Notes: a model not told the origin generated them from the sequence alone. Shown: positions 25,249 to 34,454, counted from the first letter of the stretch. The stretch: 64,000 nucleotides of DNA from Mucilaginibacter sp. OK283 (GCF_900110415.1 NZ_FODR01000001.1:248001-312000); one strand, 5' to 3'. Made by a program: numbers and translations.

Positions 25249-27069
25249 CTACGCCACCGCGAATTTCAGTTCAAACTCCGATCCTTTTTCTTTTTCAGAT
25301 TTTACGCTGATACTGCCGTTCAATCGTTTTACAATTGTATTTACATAGCTTAATCCCAGTCCAAAACCTTTAACATCGTGCAGGTTACCGGTAGGGATAC
25401 GGTAAAACTGTTCAAATATTTTTGTTTGCTGATCGCGGCTCATGCCTATGCCTTTATCGGCCACCTTAATAACCACCTGCCCGTTTTTGTTAAAAGTGCT
25501 GATCGTTATCTCGGGGTTTTCATTACTGTACTTTATTGCGTTATCGATAAGGTTATACAACACATTTGAAAAATGAAGCTCGTCGGCCACAATTACCGCG
25601 TTTTCCGCGCCTAGTTCAAGAGTGGTTTTAGCATTGCATTTATGCAGCTTAAGCGCCATGCTATCTAAAACAACCGCTATCATATCATTTACATCAAGCG
25701 GTTTTTTATCAAGCTTAAAGTCATTTTTTTCAATGCGGGCAATATTTAATACCCGCTCTATATGGCTACCTAAACGTTCGTTTTCTTCAAAAATTATATT
25801 GGCCAGCCGCGATACCCTGTTTTGGTCGTTAGTAATTTCCCTGTCCTTTAAAGCCTCGCTTGCTATCATGATAGTTGACACCGGGGTTTTAAACTCGTGG
25901 GTCATGTTGTTGATGAAGTCTATTTTCATTTCCGATACCTTTTTTTGCTTCAGTATAGAGAAAATGGTATATCCAAAACAAAATATCAAAACGATAAGCA
26001 AACCGCCGGTAGTACCCATGGTGGCAGTCATCTTACTTAAGATGAGTGAGTTTTTTTGCGGAAAAGATAGTTTGATCTTACCCGGATCGTTGATCACATC
26101 GCGGCTAAAAATAGCAGTTTGATAGGTATTGGCCGGGATAAACACCGGCTTGTTACCCTCCAGGTCACTGGCATTCGAAAATATGAGTGAATCACTGTTG
26201 GCTGTACTTACTTCGTAGCTAAATGGCAACGATATGCCCTTGTTATGCAGTTCAAAACGCAAAAGTGTATCTATCCAAAGCAGGTTTAATCGTTTAGTGA
26301 GCGGCTGGTCCGATCTGCTGTATTCTTCGGCCAGGTTGGCTATAACATTTGCCTTGCCAGGGTTTGTGTTTACGCTTACGTTTTGGATCGAATCGGTTTC
26401 AAGCATTCTTTTGATCTGTGCAACCTGCCTTTCCTTTTGCTTGCGCACTTGTTCGCGCTGCCAAAGGGGGTTAATGCGCGGTATCAGAATTAATTGCTTG
26501 CCAAACTGCGGGTCGGGGTATTCGTAACGTAGCGTATCATATTTGCGCAGTTTATGAGGTGTTTTTACAGTGTGGGTAATGTGTGTACCAATTACCTGTT
26601 GTTTGTAGCTGGCATGCACAATACCCGCATCGTCGGTATATTGTGCCATGGTAACTTTAATATCCACGGTGCCCTCCTGCTGTAGTAAATCGCTTAGTTC
26701 ATCATCAAGTTTTTGATGTTTGATCATACGTTCCAGGCTATCACGCAGCAGGGCAACTTTTTTTTGCCTCAAGCTTTGCCGCTTACCTGTTTTAGGAATA
26801 AAGGGTTTATTATCGGTGCTTTTTACCACTTTTATTCCCGCATCATCTATTTCGGCCGCTCTAACCTGGGCTTTTGAATTTAAAAAGTTGTTGGCATCCT
26901 GTTTGGTTACTTTTGATACCACGTTGTTAAGTGCCTCGTTAACAGAGCGGTCAAAAAGTTCGGATTGCATTTGGTACGATTGTCTTAAAAAATACAATTG
27001 CATACCCATTACACCCAAAAGTGCAAGCCCCATTAAGCCAATAATCAAACCGATACTACGTTTCTTCAT
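25249..27069 (-). CDS. Two-component sensor histidine kinase
   Basis: A 606-residue membrane kinase. TM1 is at about residues 7-28. A periplasmic sensor region of about 320 residues follows, rich in Lys/Arg and without recognised family. TM2 is at about 350-372. The cytosolic core has the H-box with the phospho-acceptor His in NNMTHEFKTPVS, the N-box NLIDNAIKYSN, G1 ADKGIGM and G2 GFGLGLSYV. It signals to the OmpR-type regulator encoded 209 bases downstream. The sensed signal cannot be read from the sequence. Confidence 0.95.
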   Translation of the reverse strand: MKKRSIGLIIGLMGLALLGVMGMQLYFLRQSYQMQSELFDRSVNEALNNVVSKVTKQDANNFLNSKAQVRAAEIDDAGIKVVKSTDNKPFIPKTGKRQSLRQKKVALLRDSLERMIKHQKLDDELSDLLQQEGTVDIKVTMAQYTDDAGIVHASYKQQVIGTHITHTVKTPHKLRKYDTLRYEYPDPQFGKQLILIPRINPLWQREQVRKQKERQVAQIKRMLETDSIQNVSVNTNPGKANVIANLAEEYSRSDQPLTKRLNLLWIDTLLRFELHNKGISLPFSYEVSTANSDSLIFSNASDLEGNKPVFIPANTYQTAIFSRDVINDPGKIKLSFPQKNSLILSKMTATMGTTGGLLIVLIFCFGYTIFSILKQKKVSEMKIDFINNMTHEFKTPVSTIMIASEALKDREITNDQNRVSRLANIIFEENERLGSHIERVLNIARIEKNDFKLDKKPLDVNDMIAVVLDSMALKLHKCNAKTTLELGAENAVIVADELHFSNVLYNLIDNAIKYSNENPEITISTFNKNGQVVIKVADKGIGMSRDQQTKIFEQFYRIPTGNLHDVKGFGLGLSYVNTIVKRLNGSISVKSEKEKGSEFELKFAVA

Positions 27070-27201
27070 TTGTTAACAAACAAAAATATTTTAAATAACC
27101 CAACAAAGGGGCTATTTAACAAAATTTAACAATTGTCAATTAATAATAACGCTTTGAAATATAACCTATTGCCGGCGTTTAAACGAGGGAAGGGAATAAA
27201 T

Positions 27202-27231
27202 AAAAAAAGGGCTCATTTGAGCCCTTTTTTT
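27202..27231. terminator. Bidirectional terminator between DUF3127 gene and kinase region
   Basis: A perfect inverted repeat of 14 bp (27202-27215 with 27218-27231) with GGGCTC/GAGCCC core, flanked by seven A on one side and seven T on the other. It closes the DUF3127 gene, whose stop is at 27257 on the minus strand. Confidence 0.93.
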
Positions 27232-27256
27232 ATATTTAACGCAAATGATATACCAA

Positions 27257-27622
27257 TTAAAATGGCAAATCGTCGTCATCGCTTGATGAACTGATGTCTG
27301 CGGCCGGTGCTGCATATTCCGGTGCTGAGGCGGCGCCTGCTCCTGCAAGAACGTTAATTTTCCATAGCTGTAACGAGTTGAAATAGCTTTTTTTGCCTGT
27401 TTTATCAGTCCATGGACGGCCACGCAGGTTAAAGAAAACTTCAACGTCATCGCCTATCTTTACATTATCAATCAAAGCACAGCGATCTTGTATAGCTTCG
27501 AACTTCAAATATTCAGGATATTGAGGGTTTTCAATATATTCTAATATCAATTCGCGCTTCTTTAGTGAGTCGGTTACCTGTTGTGTTGGCGACACTTCAT
27601 GTACTTTACCTTTAACTTCCAT
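27257..27622 (-). CDS. DUF3127-family protein with SSB-like acidic tail
   Basis: A small Bacteroidota protein with an OB-fold-like body: MEVKGKVHEVSPTQQVTDSL, then beta-rich segments with VEVFFNLRGRPWTDKTGKK and NSLQLWKINV. After an Ala/Pro-rich linker the C-terminus is SSSSDDDDLPF. This mirrors the DDDIPF tip of single-stranded DNA-binding proteins, which recruits replication and repair partners. I infer an SSB-like role at DNA; DUF3127 itself is of unsettled function. The ATG at 27622 is preferred over an in-frame TTG at 27631. It diverges from the RlmL-like methyltransferase gene and is closed by a strong terminator. Confidence 0.85.
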   Translation of the reverse strand: MEVKGKVHEVSPTQQVTDSLKKRELILEYIENPQYPEYLKFEAIQDRCALIDNVKIGDDVEVFFNLRGRPWTDKTGKKSYFNSLQLWKINVLAGAGAASAPEYAAPAADISSSSDDDDLPF

Positions 27623-27705
27623 AATCTTCAAATAATTTAAAATGTAAAGTTAATAGATAAGAAATTAAAATAGGGCGTTTTTAATGCTTAATTTCGCAAA
27701 ATATC

Positions 27706-28890
27706 ATGCAAGTTTTCCACAACGAAAGTAAAATAATAATTACCTGCAATAAAAGATTGTCAGGCTATCTTCAACAGGAGGTAGAGGCTTTGGGCTACAC
27801 ACCGGTCCGCGTTTTTCAAACCGGGGTGGAGCTTAAGGGCACAGTTACAGATACCATAGCGTTAAACTTAAACCTGCGCTGCGCAAGCCAGGTGCTTTAT
27901 TTGATAAAGAGTTTTAAGGCCGCCGACCCGAAAGAGTTGTACGACGAGTTAGTTACCATTGAATGGGAGAAACTGATAGACTTTAGCGGGTACTTTTCTG
28001 TAACCTCGAACGTTAACAACGAGCATATACTTACGCCCTTGTTTGCCAATGTAAAGGTGAAAGATGCCATTGTTGACAGGATTAAGGAGGTTAAAGGCAT
28101 TCGCCCTAACTCAGGCGCCGACGCAAATAAAACCCTGGTGCACTTGTACTGGCAGGATGATGAGGCCGATATATTTATGGATACTTCGGGCGAGACATTG
28201 GCCAAACATAGCTATCGCAAAATACCCGGTAAGGCACCCATGCTGGAAGCTTTGGCCACATCAACCATTATGGCTACCAACTGGGACAGGAAGAGCACAT
28301 TTATTAACCCGATGTGCGGATCGGGTACTTTGGCCATCGAGGCGGCTTTGCTGGCTACCGATAAGCACCCCGGTTTATTCAGGATGAACTATGGCTTTAT
28401 GCACATTATGGGGTACGATGAAAATGTATTTTTTGTAGAGCGCCGTAAGTTGAAAGATAAAGCTAAGAAAGAAACCGGCTTTAAAATCATCGCAACAGAT
28501 ATATCTGAAGACGCTATCGATATTGCCCAGAAAAATGCTAAAACCGCAGGAGTAGAACATTTAATTGATTTTGCTGTTTGTGACTTTGAAGATACCGAAG
28601 TGCCTGAGCAACCTGGTGTGGTAATGTTTAACCCGGAATATGGTGAACGCTTAGGTGTACACAGCAAACTGGAGATCACTTATAAAAGAATGGGCGATTT
28701 TTTGAAAAAGAAGTGCCTCGGATACAGGGGATATGTTTTTACAGGAAACCCCGACCTTGCAAAAAAGATAGGCTTACGCCCGTCGCGCAGAATTGAGTTT
28801 TATAATGGCAAGCTGGATTGCCGTTTATTTGAGTATGAGTTATATGATGGCAGCAAACGCGACCCAAGTGAACGCCCGCAGCCCAGGTAA
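27706..28890 (+). CDS. rlmL: THUMP-domain rRNA guanine-N2 methyltransferase (RlmL-like)
   Basis: Methylates a guanine of 23S rRNA with S-adenosylmethionine. The N-terminal part (about 1-160) is the THUMP RNA-binding domain and ferredoxin-like region. The catalytic half starts near 165 (SYRKIPGKAPMLEALA) and includes FINPMCGSGTLAIEAAL (SAM motif I), IIATDISEDAID and the active-site NPEYGERLG. The usual form is NPPYGER; the Glu for Pro here appears to be a lineage variant. At 394 residues it corresponds to the N-terminal half of E. coli RlmKL, without the RlmK methyltransferase. The symbol is by homology and the exact target base is unproven. Confidence 0.85.
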   Translation: MQVFHNESKIIITCNKRLSGYLQQEVEALGYTPVRVFQTGVELKGTVTDTIALNLNLRCASQVLYLIKSFKAADPKELYDELVTIEWEKLIDFSGYFSVTSNVNNEHILTPLFANVKVKDAIVDRIKEVKGIRPNSGADANKTLVHLYWQDDEADIFMDTSGETLAKHSYRKIPGKAPMLEALATSTIMATNWDRKSTFINPMCGSGTLAIEAALLATDKHPGLFRMNYGFMHIMGYDENVFFVERRKLKDKAKKETGFKIIATDISEDAIDIAQKNAKTAGVEHLIDFAVCDFEDTEVPEQPGVVMFNPEYGERLGVHSKLEITYKRMGDFLKKKCLGYRGYVFTGNPDLAKKIGLRPSRRIEFYNGKLDCRLFEYELYDGSKRDPSERPQPR

Positions 28891-28913
28891 GCAGTTAACA
28901 TAAGAATACATTA

Positions 28914-29411
28914 ATGAGAAAGACCATATTATTAGCCGTAGTAGTTTTATCATCAGTTTGCGCCATGGCGCAAACACAACTTGCTTTCCCTTTCCAGGGA
29001 GGCGCCCCGGTGATGAGTTCCTTTTTTAAAGATAGCGTTGTTGTATCGCCAGAGATAATTAAGAAAAGGGCCGCAGGAACAGCAGTTTTTAAGTTTACTG
29101 CTGATACAAAGGGGACGATAACAAGAATAGTGATTTATTATGCTGATGATTATGTTTTAACAGCGCCTATTATTGAAGCGTTAAAAAAATCAAACCATAA
29201 ATGGATTATCCCCGATCATGAAAAGGTTCATGATTTTGTGCTGCCTTTCTCTGTCGGCTTCATTCCGCCGGCTGTACCGGGTAAGAGTTTAGAGAAGCAC
29301 ATGTTTGATTTTTATGCTCAGCGTAAGCCGATAATTACAGACAATCAAATTCCGCTTGATAACGCTACCTTATTGCCAACGGTGGTTATTAGCTATCAGT
29401 TGGGGCAGTAA
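28914..29411 (+). CDS. Secreted TonB C-terminal-domain-like protein
   Basis: Signal peptide MRKTILLAVVVLSSVCAMAQ, then about 145 residues. The stretch GTAVFKFTADTKGTITRIVI followed by an ALKKSNHKW helix resembles the beta-alpha-beta C-terminal domain of TonB-family energy transducers, found in Bacteroidota as stand-alone periplasmic proteins. No transmembrane anchor or proline-rich linker typical of full TonB is present. It follows the methyltransferase gene by 23 bases and may be co-transcribed. Function unknown. Confidence 0.6.
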   Translation: MRKTILLAVVVLSSVCAMAQTQLAFPFQGGAPVMSSFFKDSVVVSPEIIKKRAAGTAVFKFTADTKGTITRIVIYYADDYVLTAPIIEALKKSNHKWIIPDHEKVHDFVLPFSVGFIPPAVPGKSLEKHMFDFYAQRKPIITDNQIPLDNATLLPTVVISYQLGQ

Positions 29412-29421
29412 AAATCAAAAG

Positions 29422-30294
29422 CTATCCAAATAACTCGCTGCTTAAATACCTGTCGCCACGATCGCAGCAAATAAATACGATTACGCCTTCTTTTAATTCG
29501 GAGGCTAATTTTATAGCTGCGGATAATGCGCCGCCACTGCTCATGCCCGCAAATACGCCTTCAACTTTGGCCAGTTCGCGCGCCCTTTGGGTAGCTTCTT
29601 CTTCTGAAATATCCATCACCCTATCTACCCTTGATGCATCAAATATTTTAGGCAAATAGGCCGCAGGCCACCTGCGGATGCCGGGGATGGATGAACCTTC
29701 GGTAGGTTGGCAGCCCACTATCTGGATATCATTATTTTGCTGCTTAAGGTACATGGAGCAACCCATTATAGTGCCGGTTGTGCCCATGGCGCTTACAAAA
29801 TGGGTTATTTTGCCTTCCGTATCGCGCCAGATTTCGGGGCCGGTAGTTTTAATATGTGCGCCAAAATTATCGGGGTTGGCAAACTGGTTTACCAGGTAAA
29901 ATTCACCGGTGGCGGCCTTTTCTTCGGCATAATCGCGACAAAGTTCAATGCCTTCTAATAAAGTTACTTTGGCCCCGAAAGCTTCCATGGTAAGGGTACG
30001 TTCGCGGGTAGAGTTTGATGGCATTACCAATTCAATTTCCAAATCAAACAACCGCGCAATCATAGCCAGTGCTATACCTGTATTGCCGCTGGTTGCCTCA
30101 ATTAGTTTAGTGCCGGGTTTAATATCGCCCCGCTCAATGGCACTACGGATCATGTTGAGCGATGCGCGGTCTTTAACGCTTCCGCCGGGATTGTTACCTT
30201 CCAGCTTGGCAAATATCTGTACGTTGGGGTTTGGGTTTAGCTTTTTAATTTCAACCATAGGCGTATTGCCTATTAAATCAATGAGTGTAGCCAT
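29422..30294 (-). CDS. cysM: Cysteine synthase B (O-acetylserine sulfhydrylase)
   Basis: PLP enzyme that makes cysteine from O-acetylserine and sulfide (or thiosulfate). Signatures: IGNTPMVEIKKLN, the PLP lysine in NNPGGSVKDRASLNMI, the substrate loop EATSGNTGIALA, the phosphate-binding GTTGTIMG and the CysM-type region GSSIPGIRRWP. The 290-residue length and the last motif point to CysM over CysK. The serine acetyltransferase that makes its substrate is encoded 1.4 kb upstream on the same strand, with a serine hydrolase gene in between. Confidence 0.95.
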   Translation of the reverse strand: MATLIDLIGNTPMVEIKKLNPNPNVQIFAKLEGNNPGGSVKDRASLNMIRSAIERGDIKPGTKLIEATSGNTGIALAMIARLFDLEIELVMPSNSTRERTLTMEAFGAKVTLLEGIELCRDYAEEKAATGEFYLVNQFANPDNFGAHIKTTGPEIWRDTEGKITHFVSAMGTTGTIMGCSMYLKQQNNDIQIVGCQPTEGSSIPGIRRWPAAYLPKIFDASRVDRVMDISEEEATQRARELAKVEGVFAGMSSGGALSAAIKLASELKEGVIVFICCDRGDRYLSSELFG

Positions 30295-30425
30295 TGTTGT
30301 TTTGTTTTGGATAGATGTAAAACAGGGTTGCTCCTGGTTACCAAAAACAAAATTAGCAGTAATATTTAAATAGGGGCCAAAAACAGCAGTGCAAAAACAC
30401 CTGAATTGACTTTAAAACTACTTTA

Positions 30426-31565
30426 TTATTTATCAAGTACCTTTTGAATGTTTGTTTGCAGATCGGTAAGGCGCTGCTGATCGATATTGTCGTTCACAAT
30501 AACAATATACCCAAGGTTTTTACCCGGATAAAAAAGGCACATGGTATTAAAGCCGATACCGGTATGCCCGTTATGATAAATAATAGGGGCGCCCTTATAA
30601 TCAACATCCATCATCCACCCTAAACCAACGCCGGTATTATCGGGGTTTTTCCAGGTGAGCTGGTGGCTTAGTATTATTGCAGGGTCTTGTTCTGCCAAAT
30701 TGGCTTTGATATATTTAAGCATATCGTTTATAGTCGAGTTCATGCTTGGGCCGTTGTAATAATCGGTTAAATTTAAAAATGGCTGGGGCTGATTGTTGCT
30801 GTTATACCCTTGGGCCAACCTATCAGAATGTATGTCAATTTGCGTTTTGGTATCGGCCATATTTAAATGAGTTTTTAAATAATGTGTTACCAATTGCTCA
30901 TACGGCTCATGATAAATACGTTCCAGCAATAATATCAAAACCATCATGCCATTACCATTGTACCTGAATTTTGTGCCTGGAATGGTATCCGGATTTAAGC
31001 TGTGCAGATCTTTCAGCAGGCTATCGGCCCTATATACATCATAAAAGTGAAGTTGTTCTGGCAAGGTCAGTTTTCTTAAACTGTCTTTTATCGCTTTAGG
31101 AAACGGGTGCGCTTGCCCAGGTAAGCCAGATGTATGGTTGGCCAAATTAACGAGCCTGATAGGCTGGCCATTATACTGAAGGTTTGGGTAGATGCCGGGC
31201 AGGTATTTCCTGATATCATCATTAAGGCTGGCTTTTTTTTCAATAACAGCCTCGGCCAGCATGGTAGTCGCAAAAGTTTTGGCTACCGAGCCAAGGTTAT
31301 AGAAATTATCGGCTGTGGGGAGTTTGCCCGTTCCCTTTTTTACTTCACCATAATTGTATGTATGGGCTTTGCCGTCTTTATAAATTCCGATAGATATGCC
31401 AACGGTATTTGGCGTATCCATATAAATGCGCACGCCTTTATCAACTGCCGAATCGAGTTTGGTTTTGAGCTGATTATCACTCAATAAAGATTTTTTATTT
31501 TGGGCGGTTGCATTTAAGCCGACAAAACACAGGCAGACAATTGCGAACTGGCTAAGTGATTTCAT
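30426..31565 (-). CDS. Serine beta-lactamase-like hydrolase (class C fold, DUF-type esterase)
   Basis: Signal peptide MKSLSQFAIVCLCFVGLNATAQ leads a 379-residue protein of the beta-lactamase/transpeptidase-like superfamily. The catalytic SxxK is GSVAKTFA near residue 96. The second motif, normally YSN or YAN, reads YNG in RYNGNGMMVL. The third motif is HTG in YHNGHTGIGFN, in the place of KTG. These changes argue for an esterase or peptidase over a true beta-lactamase. It lies between cysE and cysM on the same strand; whether the three form an operon is uncertain (gaps of 122 and 131 bases). Confidence 0.88.
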   Translation of the reverse strand: MKSLSQFAIVCLCFVGLNATAQNKKSLLSDNQLKTKLDSAVDKGVRIYMDTPNTVGISIGIYKDGKAHTYNYGEVKKGTGKLPTADNFYNLGSVAKTFATTMLAEAVIEKKASLNDDIRKYLPGIYPNLQYNGQPIRLVNLANHTSGLPGQAHPFPKAIKDSLRKLTLPEQLHFYDVYRADSLLKDLHSLNPDTIPGTKFRYNGNGMMVLILLLERIYHEPYEQLVTHYLKTHLNMADTKTQIDIHSDRLAQGYNSNNQPQPFLNLTDYYNGPSMNSTINDMLKYIKANLAEQDPAIILSHQLTWKNPDNTGVGLGWMMDVDYKGAPIIYHNGHTGIGFNTMCLFYPGKNLGYIVIVNDNIDQQRLTDLQTNIQKVLDK

Positions 31566-31687
31566 TTTTGCAGATGGTATTTTTTGAAGGATATAACCGC
31601 AAAATCAAGAAAAAACGAATCTACTTAGCCATGTAAACTGGCAAGCAGGGAGAAAATTTCGGTAAAAGGGTAATAATTGCCGGTCAA

Positions 31688-32518
31688 TTATTTTTGCTCG
31701 CCAAAAATACGCCGGGTTAATTTTTTCAGGATACGGATGCTTGGCGTATGATACACCCTTGAATTTGGCGGCAGGCTTTTGGTTAGCCACACATTGCCTC
31801 CAACAACGCTGTTGCTGCCTATCACAGTTTCGCCGCCTAATATAGTAGCGCCGGAGTATATAACCACATTGTTTTCTACCGTTGGGTGGCGTTTGGTAAA
31901 AGCCATACTTTTATCAACGCTTAAAGCACCAAGGGTAACCCCCTGGTATAATTTAACGTGAGCGCCAATAGTGCAGCTTTCGCCAATTACAATGCCGGTG
32001 CCATGATCAATGTAAAAATAATCGCCTATAACCGCTGCCGGGTGGATATCGATACCGGTTTTAGAATGGGCATATTCGGTGAGGATCCTTGGGATCAAAG
32101 GAACATCGCGGGTATATAAGGCATGAGCCAATCTGTAAAGCGAGATAGCAAAAAAACCGGGATAGGTACGTATCACCTCAAATTCGCTGCGCGCAGCTGG
32201 GTCGCCGTTAAATATAGCCTGTATATCGGTATTTAAAACCTGGTAAAGCAGGGGCAGGGATTCAAAAAAACCGGCAGCACGTTTTTTGTTGTCACAATCG
32301 GCGCATGCACTTGTGGCCTCCATAATATGGTAAAGCTCGGCTTCCAGCAGCACAAATTCAGACTTCAGCTCTTCAACCGTCGAAAAGGTTTTTGCTGTTT
32401 GTTCCGGGTATAGCAAATGAATAACGCGCAGCGCCCACCTGGTAATTTCCCTGTTAGACGGCACGTACTCAAGCTTTTGCTGCTTGATGAAAATTTGCCC
32501 GTAAAATTCTTCACTCAT
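31688..32518 (-). CDS. cysE: Serine O-acetyltransferase
   Basis: Acetylates L-serine with acetyl-CoA, the first step of cysteine synthesis. An N-terminal helical domain (about 1-140) precedes the left-handed beta-helix with hexapeptide repeats, opening GIDIHPAAVIGDYFYIDHGT and VIGESCTIGAHVKLYQG, then TLGALSVDKSMAF and VIYSGATILGG. The catalytic His lies in IDHGTG. The C-terminus is extended past the hexapeptide core (VYHTPSIRILKKLTRR), and lacks the usual Ile tail that docks into cysteine synthase, though the family in Bacteroidota varies. It pairs functionally with cysM 1.4 kb downstream. Confidence 0.92.
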   Translation of the reverse strand: MSEEFYGQIFIKQQKLEYVPSNREITRWALRVIHLLYPEQTAKTFSTVEELKSEFVLLEAELYHIMEATSACADCDNKKRAAGFFESLPLLYQVLNTDIQAIFNGDPAARSEFEVIRTYPGFFAISLYRLAHALYTRDVPLIPRILTEYAHSKTGIDIHPAAVIGDYFYIDHGTGIVIGESCTIGAHVKLYQGVTLGALSVDKSMAFTKRHPTVENNVVIYSGATILGGETVIGSNSVVGGNVWLTKSLPPNSRVYHTPSIRILKKLTRRIFGEQK

Positions 32519-32645
32519 GTTTTATAATACGTTGTTGAGGGGCAACAATCGTTTTGTACTGCAAGTTTAGGGAAAAGAATGTTGTTTATATGTAAAAATG
32601 GCTACTTAATTGATGGATGTAATAATTTTTGTATTTAAAAAAAAG

Positions 32646-33293
32646 CTAATGGTGCAGCCTGAAAAACACGCCGATGAATAAGTAGCCCGAATTATATTTT
32701 AAAGGAGCATAATATTTTGACCGTAACCGGTTGATGCCTGCTCCGTAATTTGAACTATCATAACCCAGTTCCAGCCCAACGCTGCCAAATTCGCCGGGGA
32801 TTGAAAAAGTTATCATAGGCGAATAAGCAAATGTATAGCCGGCGTTTGTTGATTTGCCCTCCAGCTGTTCGGTATAATCATCACGTGGTTCGCTGTAACG
32901 ATATACATCGCCGTAACCAACATTGTACCCCCCTTTTATTGATAGCGCGACAGCAACCTGAACGTCACTTTCGGGATTGATACAATAGTGTGGTGTTATA
33001 GCTATACCTGTATACAGGGTTTTGCTTTCAAGGCGCTTATAATCATCGTCAAAATAAAAGTTATAATTCATTACATCGGCAAAACCGGTTACATCAAACC
33101 CGGAGTGGCCACCGGCGAAAACTTTTCCGTAACCGATATTAACCCGGAACGAGCCTTTGCTTAAATTACTGTCTGGCAAATTGGCTGTTGGCTGCATAGT
33201 GCCAATCCTTAATAGCAAACCGCTTGATTGTGCTTGCGTCGTTAGGGTGTAGCATAACAAAAACACCAAAATCAAACCTGCAGGTAGTTTCAT
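32646..33293 (-). CDS. Putative outer-membrane beta-barrel protein, 215 aa
   Basis: Signal peptide MKLPAGLILVFLLCYTLTTQAQ. The mature part alternates aromatic, glycine and polar residues in strand-like segments (GSFRVNIGYGKVFAGG, YNFYFDDDYKRLES, VGLELGYDSSNYGAG) and ends in GYLFIGVFFRLHH, a typical last-strand with aromatic residues near the C-terminus. I do not recognise a named family. It is a single gene on the minus strand. Confidence 0.7.
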   Translation of the reverse strand: MKLPAGLILVFLLCYTLTTQAQSSGLLLRIGTMQPTANLPDSNLSKGSFRVNIGYGKVFAGGHSGFDVTGFADVMNYNFYFDDDYKRLESKTLYTGIAITPHYCINPESDVQVAVALSIKGGYNVGYGDVYRYSEPRDDYTEQLEGKSTNAGYTFAYSPMITFSIPGEFGSVGLELGYDSSNYGAGINRLRSKYYAPLKYNSGYLFIGVFFRLHH

Positions 33294-33398
33294 ATTTTTA
33301 TTGTGATAGGTAAAAGCAAATGGAGTAAGGTTGTTTGTAATAATATGACGGCCTTTTAATAGTTTGGTTTAATTAAACTATTCAAATAAAAACAAGTC

Positions 33399-33431
33399 TT
33401 TGCTTTTAGTATTGTTTATACAGTATATTTA
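33399..33431 (+). promoter_or_regulatory. Candidate promoter of the Tat-exported isomerase-like gene
   Basis: TTTG (33399-33402), 21 bases, then TATATTTA (33424-33431), one mismatch from TAnnTTTG. The leader would be about 45 bases. Confidence 0.5.
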
Positions 33432-33481
33432 CATCACCAATCATAAACATCACCAATCTTCACTAATTATAAAATATAATT

Positions 33482-34366
33482 ATGACTACCAGACGTTCAT
33501 TTATCAAGACATCGGCTGTGCTTACCGCCGGACTTTTGGCGGCACCCCGTTTGTTTGCTTACGACAAAAAACAGATAGGCCTGCAATTATATACCATCCG
33601 CGATGCCATGGCAAAAGACCCGGCTGCCGCATTAGCTAAGGTAGCTAAGCTGGGGTATACTACCGTTGAAGGCGCCACCTACACCGGCACCGAATTGTTT
33701 TATGGCATGAATGCCAAAGGTTTTGCCAGTTTATTGGCGCAGGAAGGCCTGGCCATGCCGAGCGCGCATTACCGCCTTGGCCAGGAGCAGGTTAACGGCG
33801 CATCGCAAACGGGTACCATACTTAACGACTGGAAAAAGGCCGTTGATGATGCCGCGGCGGTAGGTGCAAAGTATATGGTTTGCGCTTACTTATCGCAAAC
33901 TGAAAGAGGCGACCTGGAACAGTACAAAAAAATTGCCGGCTTGCTTGATGTTGCCGGTCAAACCTGCAAAAATGCCGGGATCCAGTTATGCTACCACAAC
34001 CACGATTTTGAATTTATACAGGATAACGGACAATATCCTTACGAGATACTGCTAACATCTACCGATCATGACAACGTAAAAATGGAAATGGATTTGTACT
34101 GGATGACTAAAGCCGGACAAGACCCGATAGCTTTCTTCAACAAATACCCGGGCCGTTTCCCGCTGTTACACGTGAAGGACATGGATAACACACCTGAAAA
34201 GAAATTCACCGAAGTTGGTAACGGTGTTATCGACTTTAAAAAGATCCTGGCCCAATCAAAAAAAGCAGGCGTAAAATATTTCTTTGTTGAACAGGATGTA
34301 TGCCCCGGCGATCCGTTTGATAGCATTGGCAAGAGCATCAGCTATATCAAAAAGAATTTGGTATAA
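33482..34366 (+). CDS. Tat-exported sugar phosphate isomerase/epimerase-like protein
   Basis: The N-terminus MTTRRSFIKTSAVLTAGLLA is a twin-arginine signal, so a folded, metal-binding protein is exported to the periplasm. The rest is an AP-endonuclease-2/xylose-isomerase TIM barrel: GLQLYTIRDAM, YHNHDFEF, MEMDLYWMTKAG, LLHVKDMD and a C-terminal FFVEQDVCPGDP. The conserved His and Glu/Asp residues are the usual metal ligands. Substrate is unknown; relatives act on 3-keto sugars or inositols. The following terminator isolates the gene. Confidence 0.88.
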   Translation: MTTRRSFIKTSAVLTAGLLAAPRLFAYDKKQIGLQLYTIRDAMAKDPAAALAKVAKLGYTTVEGATYTGTELFYGMNAKGFASLLAQEGLAMPSAHYRLGQEQVNGASQTGTILNDWKKAVDDAAAVGAKYMVCAYLSQTERGDLEQYKKIAGLLDVAGQTCKNAGIQLCYHNHDFEFIQDNGQYPYEILLTSTDHDNVKMEMDLYWMTKAGQDPIAFFNKYPGRFPLLHVKDMDNTPEKKFTEVGNGVIDFKKILAQSKKAGVKYFFVEQDVCPGDPFDSIGKSISYIKKNLV

Positions 34367-34382
34367 CGATATCAAAACGAAC

Positions 34383-34411
34383 AAAAAAGCCAGGCATTGT
34401 CTGGCTTTTTT
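34383..34411. terminator. Bidirectional terminator
   Basis: AAAAAAGCCAG (34383-34393) and CTGGCTTTTTT (34401-34411) pair perfectly over 11 bp with a 7-base loop. It serves the isomerase-like gene on the plus strand and the SIMPL gene on the minus strand. Confidence 0.92.
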
Positions 34412-34454
34412 GTTGCGATAGCTTTATTCATAGCTATTGCGTTTTTACTCAGTC

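Noticed and set aside
30426..31565. A true class C beta-lactamase (ampC)
   Set aside because: YxN and KTG motifs are replaced by YNG and HTG, and no AmpR-type regulator is adjacent.
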